DNA of 64,000 nucleotides from Anaerolineales bacterium. GTDB lineage: Bacteria > Chloroflexota > Anaerolineae > Anaerolineales > Villigracilaceae. Positions 1 to 9,252 of the stretch are shown here, piece after piece. The notes below the pieces were generated by a model. It was given only the letters and a program-made list of their open reading frames with translations. It searched no databases and had not been told where the DNA came from. The stretch lies in NCBI GenBank assembly GCA_026928255.1, contig JAIXKJ010000001.1:465943-529942 (forward strand). The letters are read 5' to 3'. How positions within the stretch are numbered: the first letter of the stretch is position 1; each line of letters starts with the position of its first letter. The position numbers and the translations under genes were made by a program.

Positions 1-1
1 C

Positions 2-166
2 GGTTTAGAGCAGGTTTACATCAAAGGCGACAAAGGCTCGATTGTGCTGACCGCTATCGGCAGCGAAGCCGTGTTGACGGCGATGGCGCGACAGGAAGCG
101 AAGTTGGGCATGGTCTTCCTCGAAATGAGACGCGCCGCCGAAGATTTAGTTAAACTGGTCGGATGA
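2..166 (+). CDS. Roadblock/LC7 domain protein, C-terminal fragment
   Basis: The window opens inside a reading frame that ends with TGA at 164-166. The 54 visible residues (GLEQVYIKGDKGSIVL at the start, then AVLTAMARQEAKLGMVFLEM) have the strand-strand-helix pattern ending in a long amphipathic helix typical of the Roadblock/LC7 fold. Bacterial members such as MglB act as regulators of small Ras-like GTPases. The N-terminus and any partner GTPase lie outside the window. A clear intrinsic terminator follows, so this gene ends its transcript. The family assignment rests on a short fragment and is moderate. Confidence 0.6.
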   Translation, partial: GLEQVYIKGDKGSIVLTAIGSEAVLTAMARQEAKLGMVFLEMRRAAEDLVKLVG

Positions 167-204
167 AATCAAAGTCTTTTATTCGCTAAACGTATCGTAA
201 CCCC

Positions 205-240
205 GAATGGGGAGGGCAAGCCGCCCTCCCCATTCTTTTT
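205..240 (+). terminator. Intrinsic terminator after the Roadblock gene
   Basis: A perfect 13-bp stem (205-217 with 223-235), a 5-nt loop and a T run form a textbook Rho-independent terminator, 38 bp after the preceding stop codon and 30 bp before pyrG. Confidence 0.9.
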
Positions 241-255
241 GCATATCCTTATTAA

Positions 256-1881
<1,626 letters not shown>

Positions 1882-1894
1882 AAACGCGCCGCCC

Positions 1895-3385
1895 TTAACG
1901 CAACGTCAGCCAATTCAACTCGCGCAAGCCGTCGGCGAGGTCTTCGCGCAAATCGCTCGCAGACATGCGCCATTGCCAATTGCCGCCCAGTCGGCTGGGG
2001 AAGTTCATCCGCGCTTCGCCGCCCAAACCCAGCACGTCCTGCATGGGGGCGATGGCGAACAGCGCGACCGACTTCCACGCGGCGCGGATTAAGTCCCAAG
2101 CGAAGTCGTGTCCATCCACGCCGAGATAGCGGCGCGCAAAATCTTTTTCCGCTTCGGGCGCGGCGGCGTACCAACCTGCGGCGGTGTCGTTGTCATGCGT
2201 GCCCGTGTAGGCGACGCAATGCGGAACGTAATTATGCGGCAGAAAAGGGTTGTCGGGCGCGGTGAAGCCGAATTGCAGAATCTTCATGCCCGGCAAATTA
2301 AAGGAATCGCGCAACTCGATCACGTCGGGCGTGATTAAGCCTAAATCTTCGGCGACGATTGGCAGGCTGTCCGCGCCGCCCAACCCCGCTTTGACGGCGT
2401 CGAAAAAATCTGCGGCGGGACCTTCCGCCCAGCGCCCGTGTTCGGCGGTGGCGGCGGAAGCCGGGATTTCGTAATAGCCGGCGAAACCGCGAAAGTGATC
2501 GAAGCGCAGAATGTCCGTCATGCCCAGCAAGGCGCGGATGCGCGAAAGCCACCATGCGTAGCCTTCTTTTTTATGCGCTTGCCAATCGTAAAGCGGATTT
2601 CCCCACAGTTGACCGGTCGCCGAGAAAAGGTCGGGCGGGACGCCCGCCACGACGGTCGGCGCGCCCGCTTCGTCGAGGAAGAATAGATCGGGACGCGCCC
2701 ACACGTCCGCCGAATCGTAGGCGACGAAGATGGGGATGTCGCCCATAATTTGGATTCCCTTTTGGTTGGCGTAGGCGCGCAGTTTCGTCCATTGGCGAAA
2801 GAAGAGGAATTGATAAAAAGAATAACGCTCTATATTTTGCGCTTGTTCTTTTTTGGCTTTATTTAGCGCGGATTTTTTTCGCGCGCGCAAGGCGGAATCC
2901 CAGCCGCTCCACGCGCCGCCGCCGTGCGCCTCTTTCAGCGCCATGAAGAGCGCGAAGTCGTCGAGCCAGTCCGCGTTTTCGGCGCGGAAGCTTTCAAAGG
3001 ATTCGCGCAAGGCTTCGGGACGGGTTTGGTAGCGCTGAAAAGCCGTCAGCAAAAGATTCAACTTTTTGGGGATGAGAGCGCCGAAGTCCGCGTGAGAGGC
3101 GGGCAATTCTTTAAGGTCGTTAAGGTCGGCTTCGCCAATCAATCCGTCGTTTAATAATTCTTCGGGGCTAATCAGATAAGGGTTTCCGGCAAAAGCCGAA
3201 AAGCATTGATAGGGCGAATCGCCGTAGCCTGTGGGACCGAGCGGCAGGATTTGCCAAATTTTGCAACCCGCCGAGGCGAGCCAATCCACGAAGCGGTAGG
3301 CTTGCGAGCCGAGATCGCCAATGCCGTAAGGCGAGGGCAAACTGGTGGGGTGTAGGAGGATGCCAGAGGAGCGTTGAAAGGTCAT
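1895..3385 (-). CDS. malQ: 4-alpha-glucanotransferase (amylomaltase, GH77)
   Basis: MalQ transfers alpha-1,4-glucan segments between malto-oligosaccharides and releases glucose in the cytoplasm. The 496 residues contain the GH77 landmarks GDIPIFVAYDSADVW, the nucleophile region LRFDHFRGF, the acid/base region VAEDLGLITPDV and GTHDNDTAAGW. An upstream in-frame ATG exists at 3442, but the start at 3385 gives the family N-terminus (MTFQRSSGILLHPTSLPSP) and its ATG overlaps the glgA stop as ATGA, the signature of translational coupling. Together with glgA it links malto-oligosaccharide use to glycogen; the uptake and GH13 genes lie at 49-57 kb. Confidence 0.95.
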   Translation of the reverse strand: MTFQRSSGILLHPTSLPSPYGIGDLGSQAYRFVDWLASAGCKIWQILPLGPTGYGDSPYQCFSAFAGNPYLISPEELLNDGLIGEADLNDLKELPASHADFGALIPKKLNLLLTAFQRYQTRPEALRESFESFRAENADWLDDFALFMALKEAHGGGAWSGWDSALRARKKSALNKAKKEQAQNIERYSFYQFLFFRQWTKLRAYANQKGIQIMGDIPIFVAYDSADVWARPDLFFLDEAGAPTVVAGVPPDLFSATGQLWGNPLYDWQAHKKEGYAWWLSRIRALLGMTDILRFDHFRGFAGYYEIPASAATAEHGRWAEGPAADFFDAVKAGLGGADSLPIVAEDLGLITPDVIELRDSFNLPGMKILQFGFTAPDNPFLPHNYVPHCVAYTGTHDNDTAAGWYAAAPEAEKDFARRYLGVDGHDFAWDLIRAAWKSVALFAIAPMQDVLGLGGEARMNFPSRLGGNWQWRMSASDLREDLADGLRELNWLTLR

Positions 3386-4806
3386 TCGGTTGCCGTCAAA
3401 GATTGATAGAGGTCGAGGTATTCTTGCGCGGACGTTTGCCACGAAAAATCTTTCGTCATGCCGTTGCGTTGCAGCGTTTGCCAGCGTTCGCGGTCGGGCA
3501 AAATTTTTAAGGCGGATTTTATCGCGCTGACGAGCGACATGAAATGCGCCTTTTCAAAAACGAAACCTGTTTCTTCGGGGATGACGGTATCTTTCAGCCC
3601 GCCCACCGCGCGGACGATTGGCACGCAGCCGTAACGCATGGCGATCATCTGCGATAAGCCGCAAGGTTCGTAGCGCGAGGGCATGAGGAGCATATCGGCG
3701 CCCGCGTAAATTTGGCGGGCGAGGTTTGCGTCGTAACGCAAAATGACTTTGATTTTTTCGGGAAAAAGCGCCTGCAACTCTCGCGCCGACTCTTCTAGTT
3801 TCGGGTCGCCCGAGCCGAGTATGACGGCTTGAAAGTCAATGCGCTTCATATTTTTGAGCGCGGTAAAAGCGAGGTCAACGCCTTTTTGCGGGTCCATGCG
3901 CGAGACGACGCCGAAGAGCGGAATGTTTGGGTCGCGCGCGAGTCCTAATTTTTCTTGCAGAAGTTCTTTGTTTTCGACACGCAGGTCGAGGCGTTCTGCG
4001 TCGTAGTTGACGCTGAGGGCTTTATCTACGGCGGGGTCGAAGGAAACCGTGTCAATGCCGTTTAAGATTCCGCTGAGGGATTCTTGATGTTGAGTCATAA
4101 ACTCGTTAAGTCCGCAGCCGAATTCTTCGGTTAGGATTTCCGCCGCGTAACCGGGCGAAACGGCGACGACTTTGTCCGCCGACCAAATGCCGAGCGGCAG
4201 AGGGAGGGTTCGCGCCCATTCGGGCAAGTCGGTTTGGGCGATTGGCAACCCGCAGCGTTCTAAAATCTCGCGCGAGTCCGCGCCCATGAAGGGCATATTG
4301 TGCAAGGTTAAAATGCCGGCGGTCTGCTCGCCGCTTTCCCAACGGCGCGTCAAGTTGACGTAAAGGCTTAGCGCCGTGTGCCAATCGTTCGCGTGGATAA
4401 TTTGCGGACGCCAATGGATGTGTTTCGGAAGTTCTATCGCCGCGAGCGAGAAAAAAGCGTATTTTTCGGAATCGGCTTTTGCGTCTAACGAATAGACCGA
4501 GCCGCTGGCGCGAATCGGTTCGCCGCCAATCAGATAAACGGGCATTCCCTGCAACGACGTTTCAAAGGCTTCGACGACAACGTCCGCGCCGCCACAGCGC
4601 ACGGTAAAGGGTTCGAGCGGGCGCAGGTCTTCCGCTTTGAGCGCCGAGTGATAAGGCAAAACTAAACGCACGTCTATTTTTAAGTCGTCGTTGGAGAGGG
4701 CGCGCAACTCGCGCGGCAAAGTCCCCGCTACGTCTCCGAGTCCGCCGACTTTGATGAAAGGGTCGGCTTCCGCCGCGAGAAAAAGCGCTTGAATTGTTTT
4801 TGGCAT
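3382..4806 (-). CDS. glgA: Glycogen/starch synthase (GT5)
   Basis: GlgA elongates alpha-1,4-glucan from ADP-glucose in the cytoplasm. The N-terminus has the donor-binding motif KVGGLGDVAG, and the C-terminal Rossmann domain has the retaining glycosyltransferase segment SRYEPCGLSQMIAMRYG. An open frame extends to an ATG at 4893, but the start at 4806 (MPKTIQALFLAAEADP) matches the family; no strong ribosome binding site decides between them. The 474-residue product is of normal size. It is the first gene of a two-gene operon with malQ, with a 4-base ATGA overlap. Confidence 0.94.
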   Translation of the reverse strand: MPKTIQALFLAAEADPFIKVGGLGDVAGTLPRELRALSNDDLKIDVRLVLPYHSALKAEDLRPLEPFTVRCGGADVVVEAFETSLQGMPVYLIGGEPIRASGSVYSLDAKADSEKYAFFSLAAIELPKHIHWRPQIIHANDWHTALSLYVNLTRRWESGEQTAGILTLHNMPFMGADSREILERCGLPIAQTDLPEWARTLPLPLGIWSADKVVAVSPGYAAEILTEEFGCGLNEFMTQHQESLSGILNGIDTVSFDPAVDKALSVNYDAERLDLRVENKELLQEKLGLARDPNIPLFGVVSRMDPQKGVDLAFTALKNMKRIDFQAVILGSGDPKLEESARELQALFPEKIKVILRYDANLARQIYAGADMLLMPSRYEPCGLSQMIAMRYGCVPIVRAVGGLKDTVIPEETGFVFEKAHFMSLVSAIKSALKILPDRERWQTLQRNGMTKDFSWQTSAQEYLDLYQSLTATE

Positions 4807-5016
4807 GAAGGGTATTTTACCGTAGATTAAGGGAGGCATTCTCAAATAAATTGCGTTGGCTTTGTTCATTCTGCTATTTTTTTCAAACCCCAACCTTATT
4901 TTACAGATGGTAGAATCTCTTTAACACAGGAGACTATATCTGACCGAAGACGGACGGGAATGAACGAAAGATAAGGCGGCGGATAAAATCGCTTGTCCGT
5001 TAACCGCCGCTAAAAA

Positions 5017-5045
5017 TTGACAAATTCTCTCGCGTGGAATATTAT
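5017..5045 (+). promoter_or_regulatory. Sigma-70 type promoter for the hsd operon
   Basis: TTGACA at 5017-5022 and TATTAT at 5040-5045 are separated by exactly 17 bp, close to consensus, and lie 83 bp upstream of the hsdR ATG. The rest of the 4807-5127 interval shows no gene. The expected transcript start near 5052 leaves a leader of about 75 nt. Confidence 0.75.
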
Positions 5046-5127
5046 CAACCGACAAGGCGCGGAATTAAGTGGGACGCATCCGCCCGTAAATTGCAGATAG
5101 AAGAAAACATTTATAAAGGAAGCGCTC

Positions 5128-8100
5128 ATGAGTTTCAACGAAGATACCCGAGTCAAAATCCCCGCTATTTTGCATTTGTGCCGTTTGGGCTACGACTATT
5201 TGCCTCTGTCCGACGCGGTGTGGGACGGGGAGACGAACGTCTTCACGGACATTTTTCGAGAAGCGCTCTTGCGGATTAATCCCCAACTGGACGAAGACGG
5301 CGCGCGCAGAATATACGAAGACGTTTCGCTGGCGTTGGACAACGAAGATTTAGGAAAAGCCTTCTACGAAATGCTGACCGCTTCTTCGGGAACGCGGCTG
5401 ATTGACTTCGAGAATTTTGACAACAATTCTTTTCACGTCGTTACCGAGTTGAATTACCAAAACGGCGAAGACGAATTTCGCCCCGACGTGATTTTGCTGA
5501 TCAACGGAATGCCGCTGGTTTTCATCGAGGTGAAAAAGCCGAATAACCGCGACGGCATCCTCGCCGAGCGGACGCGCATTAACGCGCGTTTCAAGAAGAA
5601 AGAATTTAGAAAATTTATCAACCTTTCGCAAATTCTCGTTTTCTCCAACAACATGGAATACGACCCCGATTCGACGGAGAAAATTCAAGGCGTATTTTAT
5701 TCGACGACCTCTTACGACGAAGCGAATTTCAACTTCTTTCGAGAAGACGAGGCGGACGGTCTCGACTCGTCCGCGCTGTTGCGGGCGGAGGACGACGACC
5801 TTGAAAATTTTGTTTTGAAGAAAAATAATCACATCGTCATTAAATATTCGCCGGAATTTATTACGAATAAAGACCCCAATTCGCCGACCAACCGCGTGCT
5901 GACTTCGCTCTTTTGCCGCGAACGTTTGGCGTTTTTGTTGAAGTATGGAATCGCTTACGTCAAAGGCGATCAAGGGTTGCAAAAACACATTATGCGCTAT
6001 CCGCAGATTTTCGCCACCCGCGCCATCGAGCGCCGACTGGACGAAGGCAAACGCAACGGCATTATTTGGCACACGCAGGGCAGCGGAAAAACGGCGTTGG
6101 CGTATTTCAACACGCGCTATCTGACCGATTATTTTTACGGCAAAGGAAAAACGCCGAAATTTTATTTCATCGTCGATCGAATTGATTTGCTGAATCAAGC
6201 CAAACTTGAATTTGGCAAGCGCGGATTAATCGTCAAAACGGCAAACTCCAAAGAGGCGTTGCTGAAAAGTTTTCGCTCAAAGCAGGCGATTGAAAATCAA
6301 AGCGGACAACCTGAAATTACGGTGGTCAACATCCAAAAGTTCAAAGACGATTCGGACGCGATTCGCGCCAGCGATTACGACGTGAACACCCAGCGCGTTT
6401 ATTTTCTCGACGAAGTGCATCGCAGTTACGACCCGAAGGGAAGTTTTCTCGCCAACCTAATCAGTTCGGACCGCGAGGCGATTCTCATCGGGCTGACGGG
6501 AACGCCCTTGATTAGCGGCGACAACATTTCGCGCAACGTGTTCGGCGGCTACATCCACAAATATTATTACAACTCGTCCATCGCGGACGGGTACACGCTG
6601 CGCTTAATCCGCGAGGGGATTGAAACCGAGTACAAAATCCAGTTGGAGAAAGCGCTGAAAGAAGTCGAGATTTTGGAAGGCGACGCGGAGAAGAAAACGA
6701 TTTTCGCCCACAAAGCCTTCGCCGAGCCGATGCTGGATTACATCGTGCGCGACTTTCTCAACAGCCGCAAAAAATTTGACGATTATGCCATCGGCGGGAT
6801 GGTCGTCTGCGACAGCGCAGATCAGGCGCGAAAGTTGTTCGAGATTTTCGTCAATAAATATAACCCCGCGCAAAAAACGGTGGAAGAAGTGCGCCGCGAT
6901 TACAAAGCGATAGCGGAGCCTGCGGCGGAATATTCCGCGTATCAAGCGGACGGCGGAAGTTTGCGCGCCGCGTTGATTCTGCACGATGTCGGCTCGAAGG
7001 ACGAACGCAAAGACGAAGTGGAAAGTTTCAAAGAAGGCGCGGCGGATTTGCTCTTCGTCTATAACATGCTGTTGACCGGCTTTGACGCGCAGCGCTTGAA
7101 GAAACTTTACATCGCCCGCCAACTGCGCGACCATAACCTGTTGCAAATGCTGACGCGAGTCAACCGCCCGTATAAAGATTTCAAATACGGCTTCGTCGTG
7201 GACTTCGCCGACATCCGCGCTCAATTTGACAAGACGAACAAAGCCTACTTCGAGGAACTGCAAGCCGAATTGGGCGACGAGATGCAGACGTATTCCAACC
7301 TCTTCAAATCGAGCGAAGAAATCGAGAAAGAGTTCAGAGAAATTAAGGAGACGTTGTTCCATTACGATTTGAATAATATGGAAATTTTTTCGCGGCAGAT
7401 TAACGAAATTTCGGATCGCGGCGCGATGCTTGAAATTCGCCGAGCGTTGGAGAACGCGCGCAACCTCTATAATTTGGCGAAACTGTTCGGACATTACGAT
7501 TTGTTGGAGCGGATTGACTTCAAGAAATTTAACCGGCTGCTGGACGAAACGATCGCGCGCATTGAAATGTTGAATTTGAAGGAAAGCCTTGAAAATCGCG
7601 CGGACACGACCAACCTTTTGAACGCGGCGTTAGACAATGTGATTTTCGGTTTTCGCAAAATTTCAGAAGACGAGTTGGTGATCGCCGACCAGTTGAAGGG
7701 GGCGCTGCGAAAAGCGCGCGAGGCGTTGAGCGCAAATTTTGATCCCGCCGACCCGCAGTATGTAACGCTGTACGACGAGTTGAAGCGTTTGTTTGAGAAG
7801 AAGAATTTGAGCGAAATCACGCAAGAGGACATGCGCGAGAATATCGGCGTGTTGGAGAAGATTTTCGAGAAGGTGAACGAGTTGAATCGACGCAACAATT
7901 TGCTGCGGGCGAAGTACGCAAACGACGCGAAGTACGCCCGCATTCATAAGCGCCTTGTCGAGCGCGGCAAGCCGACGCAACGCGAGAGCGAAATTCAGGA
8001 GGCGCTGGCGGATGTGAAGACGCGCACCGACGAGAAGGTTTTCTTGAATCGAAATTTGGTCGATTCGGAGGCGTTCTTCGGGAAGATGACGATGAAGAAT

Positions 8101-8214
8101 ATTGTCGAGGCGTTTGATAAAATCAAAATTGCGCTCGACCCTGAATCGGCGGATTTTATTAATCGTTTGGCGGTGAAGGAATATCTGGGCGAGTATCAAG
8201 GCGCGACGGTTTGA
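5128..8214 (+). CDS. hsdR: Type I restriction enzyme, R (motor/nuclease) subunit
   Basis: HsdR is the ATP-driven translocase and endonuclease subunit of the HsdR2M2S1 complex. The 1028 residues start with a PD-(D/E)xK nuclease domain (RPDVILLING, then IEVKK with the catalytic Glu134 and Lys136). The superfamily 2 helicase follows: Walker A QGSGKT at about 317-322, DEVH at 428-431, motif III GLTGTPL, and motif VI in MLTRVNRPY. A helical C-terminal region that binds the methylase completes the protein. AAAGGA lies shortly before the ATG. hsdM and hsdS follow about 1 kb downstream, displaced by a transposase gene and repeats. The gene looks intact and ends on a normal TGA stop. Confidence 0.96.
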   Translation: MSFNEDTRVKIPAILHLCRLGYDYLPLSDAVWDGETNVFTDIFREALLRINPQLDEDGARRIYEDVSLALDNEDLGKAFYEMLTASSGTRLIDFENFDNNSFHVVTELNYQNGEDEFRPDVILLINGMPLVFIEVKKPNNRDGILAERTRINARFKKKEFRKFINLSQILVFSNNMEYDPDSTEKIQGVFYSTTSYDEANFNFFREDEADGLDSSALLRAEDDDLENFVLKKNNHIVIKYSPEFITNKDPNSPTNRVLTSLFCRERLAFLLKYGIAYVKGDQGLQKHIMRYPQIFATRAIERRLDEGKRNGIIWHTQGSGKTALAYFNTRYLTDYFYGKGKTPKFYFIVDRIDLLNQAKLEFGKRGLIVKTANSKEALLKSFRSKQAIENQSGQPEITVVNIQKFKDDSDAIRASDYDVNTQRVYFLDEVHRSYDPKGSFLANLISSDREAILIGLTGTPLISGDNISRNVFGGYIHKYYYNSSIADGYTLRLIREGIETEYKIQLEKALKEVEILEGDAEKKTIFAHKAFAEPMLDYIVRDFLNSRKKFDDYAIGGMVVCDSADQARKLFEIFVNKYNPAQKTVEEVRRDYKAIAEPAAEYSAYQADGGSLRAALILHDVGSKDERKDEVESFKEGAADLLFVYNMLLTGFDAQRLKKLYIARQLRDHNLLQMLTRVNRPYKDFKYGFVVDFADIRAQFDKTNKAYFEELQAELGDEMQTYSNLFKSSEEIEKEFREIKETLFHYDLNNMEIFSRQINEISDRGAMLEIRRALENARNLYNLAKLFGHYDLLERIDFKKFNRLLDETIARIEMLNLKESLENRADTTNLLNAALDNVIFGFRKISEDELVIADQLKGALRKAREALSANFDPADPQYVTLYDELKRLFEKKNLSEITQEDMRENIGVLEKIFEKVNELNRRNNLLRAKYANDAKYARIHKRLVERGKPTQRESEIQEALADVKTRTDEKVFLNRNLVDSEAFFGKMTMKNIVEAFDKIKIALDPESADFINRLAVKEYLGEYQGATV

Positions 8215-8230
8215 ATGACGAAAAACGCAA

Positions 8231-8402
8231 AGCCGCGCGGCGGTCAGACCCTGAAAGGGTCGCATGTTTGTAGAACGATGGGTAGAATCATATTCGACCC
8301 CGCAGGGGTCGGATGTGCGGATGCATGACCATGTTATAAACGTCCGACCGCGTTGCGGTCAGAGACCCTGAAAGGGTCAAATATTTATAGCCTGAAAGGG
8401 TC
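8231..8402 (+). repeat. REP-like palindrome array A, upstream of the transposase
   Basis: The hsdR-transposase gap holds four complete 15-nt palindromes of the form GACC-N7-GGTC at 8247-8261, 8296-8310, 8346-8360 and 8364-8378. Degenerate copies lie at 8231-8245 and 8388-8402. The fifth base pair of the stem is G-C in some copies and C-G in others, so the stem is kept by paired changes. An asymmetric motif related to ATGTTTGTA flanks the palindromes and gives them a direction; both directions occur here, as in bipartite REP elements. No protein-coding sequence is apparent. Confidence 0.85.
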
Positions 8403-8423
8403 AAATATTTATAGGATGAAAAG

Positions 8424-8888
8424 ATGACCACCTATTCACAGATTTATATTCAGGTTGTGTTTGCGGTAAAAGGTCGGCGGAGTTTGATTTCGTCCGCGTG
8501 GGAAGAGGAGCTGTATAAATACATTACGGGCATTGTGCGAAATAAAGAGCAGAAGATGTTGGCAATTAATGGGATGCCCGATCATTTGCATTTTTTGATT
8601 GGGATGCGTCCCGCTTGTTGTTTGTCGGATTTGGTGCGCGAGGTGAAGAAGTCGTCTAATGAGTTTATTAAAACGAAAGGATTTTGTCCGTCAGGGTTTC
8701 AATGGCAGGAGGGGTTTGGGGCGTTTTCATACAGCCATTCCAGTTTGGATAATGTGATTGGTTATATTATGCGGCAGAAGGAACATCACCGCAAGCAGAC
8801 GTTTAAGGACGAATATTTGACGTTTTTGAGAAATTTTGCGATTGAGTATAAAGACGAGTATTTGTTTGAATGGGTTGAAAGTCAATAG
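8424..8888 (+). CDS. IS200-like Y1 transposase, probable REP-associated tyrosine transposase (RAYT)
   Basis: The 154-residue protein belongs to the Y1 HUH single-strand transposases. The metal-binding His-hydrophobic-His motif is HLH at 54-56 in GMPDHLHFLIG. The likely catalytic residue is Tyr114, with Gln118 four residues later (YIMRQ), the spacing known in IS200/IS605 TnpA. No accessory TnpB gene is present. The gene is embedded in arrays of short palindromes, which is the genomic signature of domesticated RAYTs that process REP sequences; a plain IS200 would carry only its own terminal hairpins. It splits hsdR from hsdM. AGGATG lies 8 bases before the ATG. It appears intact; whether it is active is unknown. 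Confidence 0.85.
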   Translation: MTTYSQIYIQVVFAVKGRRSLISSAWEEELYKYITGIVRNKEQKMLAINGMPDHLHFLIGMRPACCLSDLVREVKKSSNEFIKTKGFCPSGFQWQEGFGAFSYSHSSLDNVIGYIMRQKEHHRKQTFKDEYLTFLRNFAIEYKDEYLFEWVESQ

Positions 8889-8912
8889 CGGATAGACCCC
8901 ATAGTAGAATCG

Positions 8913-9232
8913 CATTTGACCGCGTTACAAACATTTGACCGCGTTACAAACATTTGACCGCGTTGCGGTCAGACCCTGAAAGGGTCGTATGTTTGTAGAA
9001 CGATGGGTAGAATCGTATTCGACCCCTACGGGGTCGGATGTGCGGATGCATGACCATGTTATAAACGTCCGACCGCGTGGCGGTCGTGCGCGGATGCGAT
9101 GACCGTGTTATAAACATTCGACCGCGTTGCGGTCGTGTGCGGATGCGATGACCGCGTTATAAACATTTGACCGCGCGGCGGTCGTGCGTAGACGCGATGA
9201 CGGCGTTACAAACATTTGACCGCGAAGCGGTC
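8913..9232 (+). repeat. REP-like palindrome array B, between transposase and hsdM
   Basis: This 364-bp intergenic stretch contains seven complete GACC-N7-GGTC palindromes starting at 8956, 8972, 9021, 9071, 9120, 9169 and 9218. The last four are spaced exactly 49 bp apart, and the one before them 50 bp, so this is a tandem array of a 49-bp unit made of palindrome plus a spacer containing a TTATAAACATT-like motif. Before it, a 19-bp unit (CATTTGACCGCGTTACAAA) is repeated at 8913 and 8932 and runs into the palindrome at 8956. The central bases of the palindromes vary from copy to copy while spacers are nearly constant. Confidence 0.88.
8956..9085 (+). repeat. Second copy of a 130-bp direct repeat bracketing the transposase gene
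   Basis: Positions 8956-9085 match 8231-8360 with a constant offset of 725 bp and about 10 mismatches in 130. The mismatches are mainly in the middles of the palindromes, while the 34-nt spacers are almost identical. The two copies bracket the transposase gene in the same orientation, as if the transposase plus one block had been inserted or duplicated as a 725-bp unit. Confidence 0.85.
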
Positions 9233-9252
9233 GCATATTGATAGGATAAACC

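Noticed and set aside
5350..6198. Long open frames on the strand opposite to hsdR, metE, hsdM and other genes
   Set aside because: They are mirror frames caused by the strong codon bias (GCG, GAA, TTC) of the true genes; they show no domains, starts or ribosome binding sites.
9021..9232. Regularly spaced repeats as a CRISPR array
   Set aside because: The repeated part is a 15-nt palindrome and the intervening sequences are nearly identical to each other, while CRISPR spacers must be unique. No cas genes are present.
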